The notes below the pieces were generated by a model, which saw only the letters and a list, made by a program, of their open reading frames with translations, was not told the origin of the DNA and did not search any database. A DNA stretch of 43,072 nucleotides from Paenibacillus sp. An7 (GTDB lineage: Bacteria > Bacillota > Bacilli > Paenibacillales > Paenibacillaceae), in assembly GCF_009870785.1 (NCBI RefSeq), contig NZ_WTWX01000024.1, forward strand, positions 1 to 43,072, in the 5' to 3' direction. This document shows, one piece after another, positions 8,001 to 16,931 of the stretch. Made by a program: the position numbers and the translations under genes. Every line of letters begins with the position of its first letter. Position 1 is the first letter of the stretch.

Positions 8001-8867
8001 TTAAGCCTCATTTGTTTCTTCCTTCCCTGTTATTGCTTCATTACTATTTTCTTGTTTCTTTACATTATTTAATTCATATATTTTTTGAATTTTTTCTTGC
8101 CAATTCATTTTTTCTTCTAATATGGCTTCTTTCAAAGATAAAGCATGTTCTCGTTTTAAGTTCTCCGTAATTTGTTTGAATTCAAATTCCTTCCGGTCTA
8201 GTTTCTCTTCAGCCTCTCTAATTTGCATCTCATATTCTTTTTTACTTTGATTAAATTCCTCTTTTTGCTTACTCATGGTTTCCTCTAAAGACTTCATATC
8301 CTCTATATGTTTATCCTTCAGCTTCTGCATTTCAACTCTCATTTGCTCATTCTCTACTTTTAGTCCCTCATATGACTCTACATCTTTTTGCAGCATACGA
8401 TTTTTATCAGTTAAAAGACGGTTCATTACTTCCAAGGTTTCTGCTGCTTTAACATGCTGATTCATTTTCACCTGAAGATCTTTATTCTCTAAAATAATCC
8501 GCTGTAACTCCTCAGTATATTTCTTGTTCTCTTTTGTCAGTTCTGCTACCTCATCTTTAAGGTCATTCAATTCATTTTTTGAAGCCTCAACTAACTTTTT
8601 AGCTTCCTCTTTACTCTCACTTACCGCCGTATCTCCGCGCTGATAAACCCTGATAAATAAATTGAAAATAATATTCATGTGTTTTTCTAGATCTTTTAAA
8701 TCGTACTCCAGCTCTGGATTCGTTTCACGAATGTTATGGAGTGTTTCTAAAGTCATAAGTGTTTTGAGCCACTCAGCGCCTTCCATACCTGATTCTGCGA
8801 TCTTCTCATTTACTAATTTTTTAAAATCACTATTCATTTTAAATGATTTTACATCATCTTTAGCCAT
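8001..8867 (-). CDS. ribbon-helix-helix / coiled-coil DNA-binding protein (KfrA-like architecture)
   Basis: A 288-residue protein. The first ~45 residues (KSFKMNSDFKKLVNEKIAES, then GMEGAEWLKTLMTLETL) fit a ribbon-helix-helix fold: one short strand followed by two helices. Residues about 85-260 are a long, heptad-rich coiled coil dominated by Glu and Lys. A small DNA-binding head on a long coiled coil is the arrangement of plasmid partition accessory proteins such as KfrA; the similarity is architectural, not sequence-proven. AAGGAG stands eight bases before ATG. Its promoter region holds a perfect 15-bp inverted repeat of GGTAAAC units (8884-8930), so autoregulation is likely. Its presence next to a recombinase suggests a former plasmid or integrated element. 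Confidence 0.65.
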   Translation of the reverse strand: MAKDDVKSFKMNSDFKKLVNEKIAESGMEGAEWLKTLMTLETLHNIRETNPELEYDLKDLEKHMNIIFNLFIRVYQRGDTAVSESKEEAKKLVEASKNELNDLKDEVAELTKENKKYTEELQRIILENKDLQVKMNQHVKAAETLEVMNRLLTDKNRMLQKDVESYEGLKVENEQMRVEMQKLKDKHIEDMKSLEETMSKQKEEFNQSKKEYEMQIREAEEKLDRKEFEFKQITENLKREHALSLKEAILEEKMNWQEKIQKIYELNNVKKQENSNEAITGKEETNEA

Positions 8868-8883
8868 CCTATATTCTCCTTTT

Positions 8884-8930
8884 GGTAAACCGGTAAACCC
8901 TTGATATATCGTATAGTTTACCGGTTTACC
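8884..8930 (-). promoter_or_regulatory. palindromic operator of the RHH/coiled-coil gene
   Basis: GGTAAACCGGTAAAC at 8884-8898 is the exact reverse complement of GTTTACCGGTTTACC at 8916-8930. Each arm contains two GGTAAAC half-sites, giving four in all, separated by an AT-rich loop that reads as a -10-like TATATC/TATACGATAT on the minus strand. The site ends 16 bases before the start codon. Confidence 0.75.
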
Positions 8931-8999
8931 GTTATATTTAGTATAACTATATCATAAAAAATGAGGTGGATATAGCATGAAATGCGCGTTGAAAGATGG

Positions 9000-9052
9000 T
9001 ATAATAACGATAGATTTCTAAGTTCCGATAAGATAAACGTATCGGAACTTAG
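9000..9052 (+). promoter_or_regulatory. recombinase promoter and leader hairpin
   Basis: An extended -10 (TGGTATAAT, TATAAT at 9000-9005) is followed about 13 bases later by a perfect 13-bp inverted repeat: CTAAGTTCCGATA 9018-9030 and TATCGGAACTTAG 9040-9052. The hairpin lies at the very 5' end of the predicted leader or could be a DNA binding site. A ~105-base purine-rich leader follows up to the recombinase start. Confidence 0.55.
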
Positions 9053-9160
9053 GATTGAAAGAAAAAAGAGGGAGAAGAGAGAGAATGAAATGATGAAGAG
9101 GTAAGAGAAGTAATAATAGTAAAGTAAAAGATGAATGAGAGAAATAAGAGGTGATAAATA

Positions 9161-10159
9161 ATGAACGACAATATACATAGTAATGGTTTTTCCTTAGCCA
9201 GAGATCAGGATAGCAGAATACAAGAAGCAAGCGAGGTATTGCATGCTCTTATGGATGAGGCAAATACATATGTCTCTAATGCAAAAGCGAAAAATACTGT
9301 GCGTTCTTATCAATCCGATTGGAGACATTTCACATCATGGTGCGAAAACTTTAGATTACCTTCGTTACCTACTACAGAGGAGGCTTATGCGCTCTATCTT
9401 ACGAGTCTTGCTAAAGACGGATATAAAGCAAGCACAATCCAAAGGAGGATAAGCGCAATTACCCAAGCCCACACGGCTGCGGGTTATGAGTCGCCTACTA
9501 GCAATAAGATTCGTTTGGTTTGGGCTGGTATTAAACGTACAATCGGAACAGAAGAGAAAGGAAAAGATCCTATAATCCTAGATACACTTAAGCAGATTCT
9601 GGAGGTAATACCTGATCGGCTTTTAGGTATAAGGGATCGAGCATTACTTTTACTTGGATTTGCAGGTGCTTTTCGGAGAAGTGAACTTGTAGGTATTGAT
9701 GTAAAGGATATTAAACCGGTTAAAGAAGGAATTGTGATATCTTTGAAGACTTCAAAGACGAATCAAGAAGGAAAAAAAGAAGTAGTAGCTATTCCGTACG
9801 GAGAGAATCAAGATACCTGTCCAGTTCATGCTATTAATAAGTGGTTAGATGCAGCGAATATATCCGAGGGTGCTATTTTTAGATCTATTAATAGACATGG
9901 GCAAGTTTCTGAAAAAAGATTATCTGATAAAGCAGTAGCTATTATAGTGAAACGATATATTGATGTAGTAGGTCTTAATGAAGAAGATTATTCAGGGCAT
10001 AGTTTACGTTCTGGGTTTGCGACAACTGCAGCCATGCTAGGAAAGAGTGAAAGATCGATAATGAAGCAATCTCGTCATAAGTCGGATTATATGGTTCGTA
10101 AATATATTAGGCACACTTCACTGTTTGAAGAAAATGCAGCAACAGATATTGGGCTATAA
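9161..10159 (+). CDS. tyrosine recombinase / integrase
   Basis: A 332-residue site-specific recombinase of the lambda-integrase (XerC/D-like) family. N-terminal SAM-like core-binding domain about 40-125 (TVRSYQSDWRHFTSWCE), catalytic domain about 135-325 with Arg173 (FRRSEL), Lys199, His280 and Arg283 (GHSLRSGFAT), His306 (SRHKSDY) and the nucleophile Tyr315 (MVRKYIRH). All catalytic positions are present, so it should be active. Start ATG has GAGGTG eight bases upstream. It is the only intact copy here; a decayed copy of its 3' part lies at about 18625 and a short 3' end at about 36720. No attachment site was identified. Confidence 0.92.
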   Translation: MNDNIHSNGFSLARDQDSRIQEASEVLHALMDEANTYVSNAKAKNTVRSYQSDWRHFTSWCENFRLPSLPTTEEAYALYLTSLAKDGYKASTIQRRISAITQAHTAAGYESPTSNKIRLVWAGIKRTIGTEEKGKDPIILDTLKQILEVIPDRLLGIRDRALLLLGFAGAFRRSELVGIDVKDIKPVKEGIVISLKTSKTNQEGKKEVVAIPYGENQDTCPVHAINKWLDAANISEGAIFRSINRHGQVSEKRLSDKAVAIIVKRYIDVVGLNEEDYSGHSLRSGFATTAAMLGKSERSIMKQSRHKSDYMVRKYIRHTSLFEENAATDIGL

Positions 10160-10211
10160 AAGGAGCATTCTAAGATAGTAGTTTGCGTTCAAATAGACTA
10201 TTTATAATACT

Positions 10212-10286
10212 CTATTTAAATACTTCTAGTAGCAATGCAACTAATAGGATAATCCAGTCGGATATCTTATTAGTTTGTATAACCAC
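10212..10286 (-). CDS. possible 24-residue membrane toxin-like peptide
   Basis: A GTG-started frame with AAGAGGG five bases upstream, encoding one hydrophobic helix (DWIILLVALLLEVF). Its 3' part resembles the end of the small membrane peptide gene at 5277 (shared CTAGTAGCAATGCAA). Size and composition fit type I toxin-like peptides, but no antitoxin RNA was identified. Weakly supported. Confidence 0.3.
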   Translation of the reverse strand: MVIQTNKISDWIILLVALLLEVFK

Positions 10287-10501
10287 GTTAGTCCCTCTTA
10301 TTTTTATGAGGCTTAGGAGTTCTTTCCTTACCTAGGCCGACTCGGTTGGTGCATAGCGTACGTTAAGACTTTCTTAGAACCATCTTCACGAGTCCCCCAA
10401 CTCGCAATGTGTCGCATCTTAATAGACGCAAACATAACGCTTTGTTTGTGTACGCTTCATGTAAGCTTTTGCGTGTTCCACCATAATCTCTGTCATGATA
10501 A

Positions 10502-10551
10502 AGAAAAAAAGATCTCGCCATCGTTACTTCAGAAGTAACATGGCGAGATCT
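10502..10551 (-). terminator. terminator of the SH3-protein operon
   Basis: A long stem: AGATCTCGCCAT 10510-10521 with ATGGCGAGATCT 10540-10551, extended inside by GTTACTTC / GAAGTAAC. On the minus strand it runs into a stretch of seven Ts. It closes the minus-strand operon that ends at 10651. Confidence 0.85.
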
Positions 10552-10650
10552 CTTGCTAATTATAAGATTTATTTTATCGTTTATCGTCAGTGAAGACTTT
10601 TAATAATAGAAATTACAGGGAACATGATTAGAAAAGGTCTATAACGTTTA

Positions 10651-12597
10651 TTAATTCCACTGCACCGTTTTGCTGCTAATCCACCCAATTCGTCCATCAA
10701 GAAGAAGAACTTTATACCATAGGCGCCCATCAATATCTTGATGCTGCTCGTCTACATACTCAAGCTGATCCTGCTGATTAAGGATATAGAGGGACTCTGA
10801 ATCAAGGGAAGGGTCAGACCGGACGTTGGCTTGAGATGTTGTTATCGTTAGATAACGAATTTCAGCTTTTTTGATAAATACTGAAGGAAAATCTTTCACA
10901 GTTTGCTTAAACGAAGTCATTCCCGATTGTATTTTCTCATGCTGTGAATACCCTAACCCTCCCACTAATATAAGAAGAAGGACAGCAAGTATGATTCCTC
11001 TTGTTTTTTTGTTATACAGAGGCAATAGTGAAATTTTTATTATTCTAACTGTTCTTCCGGCTATAAGTGGAAAGAACACTTTTTTAATATAACTATGAAA
11101 TTTATCATTACGCTTAAATACAGTATATCTTCTTTCCATTTCCCTTAAAGAAGAAATACTTGGGGCATACTTTATTTCTAGATATAACTCCATTATGGGA
11201 TGTGTATAGTGCTGTTTTTCTTCTACGAAAGTAGTAAGTATATATAATATGATTTCTAAATCAATTTTACAGTTCTCTCTTGTAAGCTCACCACTAAAAA
11301 ACTCGTATTTTAAAATTCGTCCAAACATAATTTGTCCATAATCTAAAAGAACCGTAAGTTGATCTTCCTTGTTGTGTTTGAAACAAAGCTGAATCCATTC
11401 TAAAAGAATATCTGTCTGCTCTGTAACACCAAGTGCTTTTAAGTCTTCGTCATGGACCATATATGGCATTTGCTTATAAACTTCGGTAATCATCCCTAAA
11501 AATGAAAGTTCGTTTTCTGATTTAAGTTCATTAGCCTTCAGAACAAGTGCCGAATACTTGTATAGGTTTGCTAGATAAATCAGACTAAATTTTTCACCGA
11601 ATGCCACCATTTTAAGAACAGGATTGTTTTGAACAACCTGGTAAAACTTATTTGAGGCTTCGAGTGCTTTAGTCGTGTCTTTCTTTGCTATATAACTTTT
11701 GATTTCATGAATAGAACTTTTAGCCCAAAGTTTTACTTCCTTAAGCTGTTGCTCTCTTAAACAGATCGTGAAGTTAAATTCAAGCATATTAAGTTGATTG
11801 ATATATAAATTCGCCGACCGTATTTCTCTCTCGTAGTGCAGCAAAGTTCCACCAAATAACGTGGCAACCGTATGTAAATAGGCATACTCAAAATTTACTA
11901 GTAGATTGCTAAGTGTATTATCGTATTCATCATATTTATTTGCTATGCGATCTGTTGAACGAATAATTTTGTCCTCATCGCTCATTAATAAAGAGGCGAT
12001 TCCTCTAGCAGCGAGAGAGCCAGCAATTCCTCCAACACTTCCGCCAAGAATAGAAGCTCCTATTTTAAAAAACCTTTTTTCTCCTACACTGTTCCTTATC
12101 CTATCAAGTAATGCTGCAAAATCCTCTACTGATTTTGCATATTCCTTAAGTACTCTTAAAGGCTCATCAGCTAATTTATATATTTCTGATTTAAGAAAAA
12201 GTTTCAAATGCGGATCAAGCTGATATTTTAAAAGAGCTTTGCCATATTCTTTTGAACCTAACCTCTTAATAAATCGTTCATACTCGTCAAATAACTGATC
12301 AAGGGATAACATTTTCTCCAGGTCTTTTGCTAAATCATTCGGTTTTAGTTTTTCAATGAAGAGCATGAATCTCGCTTTACGGTCTAACTTGGGATCTCCT
12401 TGTTTAACTAAATCATTTATCGGTCTAATTCGATTGTTTATTAGTTCCTCGATTAAGTCGAATTTATGATTTCGCATTTTGTAAACAAATGCACTGATCT
12501 CACTAGATACATCTGGTAAAAATTCTTTGTCAAATAAATCGAGTAATTCATAAAACTGTTCACGTGGTGAGTTATCTGTCTCAGCAATCGTACTCAT
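10651..12597 (-). CDS. large membrane-anchored protein with C-terminal bacterial SH3 domain
   Basis: A 648-residue protein. Residues about 1-170 are helical and charged; a glycine-zipper hydrophobic stretch (ASILGGSVGGIAGSLAARGI) lies around 183-205; a long helical region follows; a transmembrane helix (IILAVLLLILVGGLGYS) sits at about 530-550; and the C-terminal ~70 residues form an SH3_3 domain (ANVRSDPSLDSESLYIL ... GRIGWISSKTVQWN). With the helix oriented inward the SH3 domain would be extracellular and could bind cell wall. The start lies five bases after the stop of the upstream 190-residue gene, so the two form an operon closed by the terminator at 10502. Function unknown; a wall-linked stress or defence role is speculation. 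Confidence 0.7.
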   Translation of the reverse strand: MSTIAETDNSPREQFYELLDLFDKEFLPDVSSEISAFVYKMRNHKFDLIEELINNRIRPINDLVKQGDPKLDRKARFMLFIEKLKPNDLAKDLEKMLSLDQLFDEYERFIKRLGSKEYGKALLKYQLDPHLKLFLKSEIYKLADEPLRVLKEYAKSVEDFAALLDRIRNSVGEKRFFKIGASILGGSVGGIAGSLAARGIASLLMSDEDKIIRSTDRIANKYDEYDNTLSNLLVNFEYAYLHTVATLFGGTLLHYEREIRSANLYINQLNMLEFNFTICLREQQLKEVKLWAKSSIHEIKSYIAKKDTTKALEASNKFYQVVQNNPVLKMVAFGEKFSLIYLANLYKYSALVLKANELKSENELSFLGMITEVYKQMPYMVHDEDLKALGVTEQTDILLEWIQLCFKHNKEDQLTVLLDYGQIMFGRILKYEFFSGELTRENCKIDLEIILYILTTFVEEKQHYTHPIMELYLEIKYAPSISSLREMERRYTVFKRNDKFHSYIKKVFFPLIAGRTVRIIKISLLPLYNKKTRGIILAVLLLILVGGLGYSQHEKIQSGMTSFKQTVKDFPSVFIKKAEIRYLTITTSQANVRSDPSLDSESLYILNQQDQLEYVDEQHQDIDGRLWYKVLLLDGRIGWISSKTVQWN

Positions 12598-12601
12598 CTA
12601 C

Positions 12602-13174
12602 TTAAATCCATTCTGTAATCATATCTAAAATATCTGTAATCGTGTCTCCACCATCTACAGCAGTATCCAAACTTAAATCATATGTTTGGTCAACTAGAGA
12701 AAAGTCGGGAAATACAAAGTCAGATACATTTGTATCTAGAGAGGGGGTAGAGAGTGAGAAATCCATGGTTCCAAACTGATCAGGATTAGATATATTTGCA
12801 ACTTTTTCATAATTCCCATTAAAGAAATCCATTCCGCCATCGATAGGGCTGGGCTTTGTATAACCAACCACGTCAGTATAACTATTGAAATTTTCACCAC
12901 CATATATATTATCAACACTATTAATTACATCTGTACCCCCGAAATCAATTTTACTACCACCCATAACGTTCTCTGTAATGGTTGCTGTTTCATTACCTAG
13001 TGACATTTCATATTGTCCTGGATAAACACCACTATGAATTTCGCCAAGTACTTCTCCATTACTTTCTTTAAATTCCATGTCACCTGTTGCACTCTCTGAT
13101 ACGTAAATAGGTTGCGTAAACTGTTGATTACGTCTTAAGAACATTTCAGTTAAACCAGTAAATAATTCTGACAT
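12602..13174 (-). CDS. 190-residue Gly/Asp/Ser-rich protein, unknown
   Basis: First gene of the operon with the SH3 protein. The product is low in Lys, rich in Gly, Asp, Ser and aromatic residues, with repeated GG-F/N-containing segments (MGGSKIDFGG, YGGENFNSYT, DGGMDFFNGN) and an acidic C-terminus ending MITEWI. No signal peptide is apparent. The composition suggests a beta-rich or repeat-type protein. Only four bases separate it from the next gene, so they are co-translated. No family recognised. Confidence 0.6.
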   Translation of the reverse strand: MSELFTGLTEMFLRRNQQFTQPIYVSESATGDMEFKESNGEVLGEIHSGVYPGQYEMSLGNETATITENVMGGSKIDFGGTDVINSVDNIYGGENFNSYTDVVGYTKPSPIDGGMDFFNGNYEKVANISNPDQFGTMDFSLSTPSLDTNVSDFVFPDFSLVDQTYDLSLDTAVDGGDTITDILDMITEWI

Positions 13175-13795
13175 TGTTAGCCCTCCAAAAGCACATTTAT
13201 GTAGTGGTCAATACTAAGATGATAGATTCAAAAACTAAAATTACCTATATAGGCATTTTGAACCAGAAAAGAAAAAGAATCAAGCTGATTTTAGAGAGAA
13301 TTCTCAACCCCCCGTGATTATGTAAACTTCTTATCGAAGTTTCTAATAACTACTTTTAGGCGATAAGATCCCCTTAAAATACTCTCCGCAACAATTGATT
13401 TAGCACGTTCAGTTGAACCTATGCAAAGAGTCACACAGCTTACAAGACCTAATTATGAAACTTTTATTTTTAATGTTTGGAAGGAGTGGCAACTAAGGCG
13501 GAAAGTTCACTGCCAAGTCGTCTTGTTTCTGTCCGTCGCTTACACCTCACAGGAAGTAAAACGATGGAAGAGAATTGAAAGGATTCTAAGGCTACATACG
13601 AAGGATTCATCAAGAGACCTGCAAAGATAAATGGACCCATCGCGGTGCCAGAGTTTTGTCAGTTGCTACCAAAGAAGAGGGCCTACCTATCGAGCTAAAG
13701 TTTTGCCATGCAATTTAATTTATTGTGTAATGACATAGAGCATAAAACCACTATTTTTCGTTAAGACTTATAATTTATATTTCTTCATCTCTCTT
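13175..13795. other. intergenic with remnants, no supported gene
   Basis: Frames here are short and lack ribosome binding sites. A segment around 13490-13550 (CTAAGGCGGAAAGT, then AAGTCGTCTTG and CTGTCCGTCGCTTA) resembles part of the GC-rich block near 3395-3450, suggesting a dispersed repeat or a fragment of a shared element. Confidence 0.35.
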
Positions 13796-15094
13796 TCAAA
13801 GTAAGGCCAGCTCGATCATAGCCTGTCGCAAACCTGGAGAGATTGGGTTCGGATTTCGGATAGGACCCATTACTAATCTGGCTTTATGCCGAATTTTCTC
13901 GATGCTTTCTTTTGAAAGGCGAGCCTTACTCACACGTAAAATCTCAATAATCTCCTGTGCTAGCTCAACCGATATACCGTTTGAAATTTCATCAATTAAA
14001 GATGAAAGGTCCTCAACAGAAACTAAAGCAGTGTTGGCTTCATATTTATGTTTGCTAGAAGTTGCTGCAACCACAAGTTGAGAATCTGTATGATTTTCTT
14101 CTTGAAACAGCCCACTTTTTTGCTCAACCTCATGCTGATATTTTATACTGAGTCTGTTCAAACACAAGCTCATAGCCTCGGATTCGTCATCTGCCCACCA
14201 CTGAAATTCATTTCCTTCCTTTGAAAGAGAAACAGCCTTTTCCAAGGGTATTGCTGCACAGTATATGCTATAACCAAATTTATTATTTGAAGGAGTAAAC
14301 CTTTGAATCCATGCTTTTCCTTCAGTGGGGTCCACATAAGCTAAACTAAACACTTTATAATTCTGAACCATAGACGTTTTATTATTTACACCAAACATTT
14401 CACGAAACACAAAAGACTCTCCAAACGTTTCTATAAACTCATTAACAAATTCACTCCAGTCTTGATCGATAGACGAGTGGACTTTCATTTGACTTTCTGC
14501 CAGATACAACGAAATCATTGATCGGTTGGGTACCTCTGCTATCCAAGATGCATCTATAAAATAATATGGTTTAAAGCCAGCAGCCAGGTAAGCTACTGTC
14601 CGTTTCTGAATATAGTTGTTATAAGACTCATCTTCTCTAGATCCTGTCACATAATCGATAGCCCACTTCTCTCCAGAAGGAAACACCAATATATAATCCG
14701 GAACAATATTAAGAATGGATCGATACATATATCCGTCTTCAACGCGAACTCCATGAGTCTTTACTTGTCCTTCGAGATAGGTACGAAGAATCGTGCGACC
14801 TATTCGATGTATTTGAGTACTCTCTTGTTTATTAACACGACGGATATACTTCTCGTAGTTGTCCGCACTAGGACAGCGTTTGCCTTCATGGCGAAAATGA
14901 GGAGACTCTTCTCGAAGGACTAAAATGACCTGCTGACTACAACACTGACAACTAAAGCTTTTCTTACGAGAATGAATACGATATTTTTCTTCTAGTAAAT
15001 GAAGGATTGCACTCCTAGAAGATCCTTCTGCTTCTTCTTTTCTCCATTCCTTAGCGATATCTATCTTCTGATCAAATAGAATGGCAGTTTCCAT
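13796..15094 (-). CDS. CoiA-like competence/nuclease family protein
   Basis: A 432-residue protein. N-terminal part has a compact Cys/His group (FSCQCCSQQVILVLR ... PHFRHEGKRCPSA, about 47-77) followed by a nuclease-like core (about 128-160) with VPDYILVFPSGEKWAIDYVTG split across strands: Asp of PDY, Glu of GEKW and Asp of AIDYV are candidate PD-(D/E)XK residues. This order, zinc-like cluster then PD-(D/E)XK core, is that of CoiA-like proteins that process incoming DNA during natural transformation. The C-terminal ~100 residues are helical and not assigned. It stands alone on the minus strand and is not in a competence operon, so a mobile-element or defence-type CoiA homologue is equally possible. 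Confidence 0.65.
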   Translation of the reverse strand: METAILFDQKIDIAKEWRKEEAEGSSRSAILHLLEEKYRIHSRKKSFSCQCCSQQVILVLREESPHFRHEGKRCPSADNYEKYIRRVNKQESTQIHRIGRTILRTYLEGQVKTHGVRVEDGYMYRSILNIVPDYILVFPSGEKWAIDYVTGSREDESYNNYIQKRTVAYLAAGFKPYYFIDASWIAEVPNRSMISLYLAESQMKVHSSIDQDWSEFVNEFIETFGESFVFREMFGVNNKTSMVQNYKVFSLAYVDPTEGKAWIQRFTPSNNKFGYSIYCAAIPLEKAVSLSKEGNEFQWWADDESEAMSLCLNRLSIKYQHEVEQKSGLFQEENHTDSQLVVAATSSKHKYEANTALVSVEDLSSLIDEISNGISVELAQEIIEILRVSKARLSKESIEKIRHKARLVMGPIRNPNPISPGLRQAMIELALL

Positions 15095-16078
15095 AGAATC
15101 CTCCCCAGTAACATTTTATGCCCATTACTTCCTTATCGTCATATTAAAATCCTTTTATTAAGCAGTTAAGTAGCTTTCAAATAAAAATCAAGTTAAGCAT
15201 AAATATTCACTCTAGTCATTTTTATGCAAGGTAGCTTTTATGTTTATGAAACAATGAGAGACAGAACTTTTTATGCTTTTTTCTATAATAGTAAGCAAAT
15301 AACAAGTTCATTTTTTTATAAACTAACAGATAAGGATGATCCACTACTCAATCTATACGTTATGATCTGCAAGGCCAGTCTAAGGTTTCGTTAACCAGTC
15401 TATTCCTTGATTTACGAAGAGTTTTTGGTTCGAGAAAACACCGCTGCACATCGCCATTAATGCTAGATGTAATCTCCTATCAGTACCCTGTTCAAACATT
15501 TTAAATAGATACCTTGATCGTGGTAACGAATTTGCATAATTTTATGAACTAGAAGGTTGAATATGCTCAAGGAAATATCCTATGAACGGGAATCGGACTT
15601 GGATAAGTTAACTTATCTAAGATTATGCACCTGAGAGAATAGTCTTAGAACTGTAAGTTTTATTATGAGAGAAAAAACAGCCATTTTAAGTGGAATGTTT
15701 TTTTCTTAATTATAACTAATTACAGAGTCAAACAAATCAACAGAGAAGAAATATTACACCAATTAGACAAGCTTTGTCCTCCTCTATTGCATTTAAATTC
15801 CAGATACTTTATTCATAATTGACAATAGTTATATTTATTGATAATTTGTTCTAGGCGGATAGGACTATTGTCGAGATTCACCTCTAGCCCTAAATACCCA
15901 CTCATTAGATGCGTTTATTTTTTTAAATGGATGACACTTATATAGACACACTCATATATAATCATCTTCTATAAGCATTTCAGAATTTAGGAATCCAAGA
16001 TACTTACACGTCTTACAGATTTAGTATATAAACTCTGTCAATCTAGGGTTTGTCTAATTATAAAATTGAGGTGATTGT
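15095..16078. other. ~980-bp gap, mostly non-coding
   Basis: Apart from the minus-strand remnant at 15380-15541, no gene is supported. The region is AT-rich, and the last 30 bases carry the GAGGTGATTGT ribosome binding site of the gene at 16079. Confidence 0.45.
15380..15541 (-). pseudogene. C-terminal remnant of an unidentified gene
   Basis: A stop-to-stop minus-strand frame of about 53 codons whose translation looks genuinely coding (RYLFKMFEQGTDRRLHLALM, ending GIDWLTKP). It has no ribosome binding site; an internal ATG at 15499 would give 39 residues. I read it as the surviving 3' end of a lost gene, but cannot name it. Confidence 0.35.
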
Positions 16079-16930
16079 ATGTTGAACAGTTCATTAAAAA
16101 AAGAGGCAGTAGTAAGATTAAAAAAAGAAGTAGTAAATTATGAAAAAACACAGAAGAATGTACAAGAAGTTGCGCTAAATCTACATAATTCCCGAACGTC
16201 GGCACTTGAAGTTATCCAGAATGTAGAACGCTATATTAACTCTATCGCTAATACACCGAAAGAGTTTGACAAGAAATTTGATGCTATTCGCATTAATACT
16301 GATAGTTTTAAAGCATTAAGTGAAATTAAATACGATGAGAAATTAATGATTAAAATTGCAGGAGGTGGATCGGCAGCCGGTGTAGCAGCTGGTGTAGCTA
16401 CTGCAGCATTTGCACCAACAGCAGCAATGGCGATAGCTACTACTTTTGGAACAGCTTCAACTGGTGCAGCTATATCAGGATTATCAGGTGTAGCTGCAAC
16501 AAACGCAGCATTGGCTTGGCTTGGTGGAGGTGCATTGGCGGCTGGTGGTGGAGGTATGGCTTCAGGTAGTGCGTTATTAGCATTAGCAGGTCCCATTGGT
16601 TGGGGCATAGGTGCTGCAAGTTTAGTAGCAGGTGGCGTATTCGCAAACAAGAAAAATAAAGAGGCTGCAATAAAAGCTGATAAAGAAAGATTAGAAATTA
16701 TAAAAGAGCGTCGCAAAATTGAAGCCATTCAATACGAAATCGTTGAGTTAACTTCTATAACTAAAAAGTTGACGAGTGAATTATATAGAATGATCACAAA
16801 TTTTAAGAATGTTGCAGAAAACATTACTTCGTTCGAACAATATTCATCAGACCAAGGGAAAGAGTTAATAGCAATAATTAATAATACTTCTTCCTTATCA
16901 AAATTATTTATAAAGGAAATAGGGAAGTAA
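16079..16930 (+). CDS. glycine-zipper membrane protein flanked by coiled coils
   Basis: A 283-residue protein with an N-terminal coiled coil (1-90), a very Gly/Ala-rich hydrophobic centre (about 94-205, e.g. GGGSAAGVAAGVATAAFAPT and GGGALAAGGGGMASGSALLA) and a C-terminal charged coiled coil (205-283). Glycine-zipper hairpins between coiled coils are typical of membrane-inserting or pore-forming proteins. GAGGTGATTGT precedes ATG. One base separates its stop from the next gene's ATG, so the pair is an operon. No close family is recognised; candidates are a pore-forming defence or toxin component, or a cell-envelope structure. Function not assigned. Confidence 0.6.
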   Translation: MLNSSLKKEAVVRLKKEVVNYEKTQKNVQEVALNLHNSRTSALEVIQNVERYINSIANTPKEFDKKFDAIRINTDSFKALSEIKYDEKLMIKIAGGGSAAGVAAGVATAAFAPTAAMAIATTFGTASTGAAISGLSGVAATNAALAWLGGGALAAGGGGMASGSALLALAGPIGWGIGAASLVAGGVFANKKNKEAAIKADKERLEIIKERRKIEAIQYEIVELTSITKKLTSELYRMITNFKNVAENITSFEQYSSDQGKELIAIINNTSSLSKLFIKEIGK

Positions 16931-16931
16931 T

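Noticed and set aside
8918..9230. Leu/Ser/Phe-rich minus-strand frames opposite the recombinase leader
   Set aside because: They are by-products of the purine-rich plus strand and have no start signals.
13421..13630. A 69-codon plus-strand frame
   Set aside because: No ribosome binding site, overlaps a dispersed-repeat fragment, and the translation has no protein-like pattern.
16231..16728. A 165-codon minus-strand frame rich in Ala and Pro
   Set aside because: It is the shadow of the Gly/Ala-rich core of the plus-strand gene at 16079.
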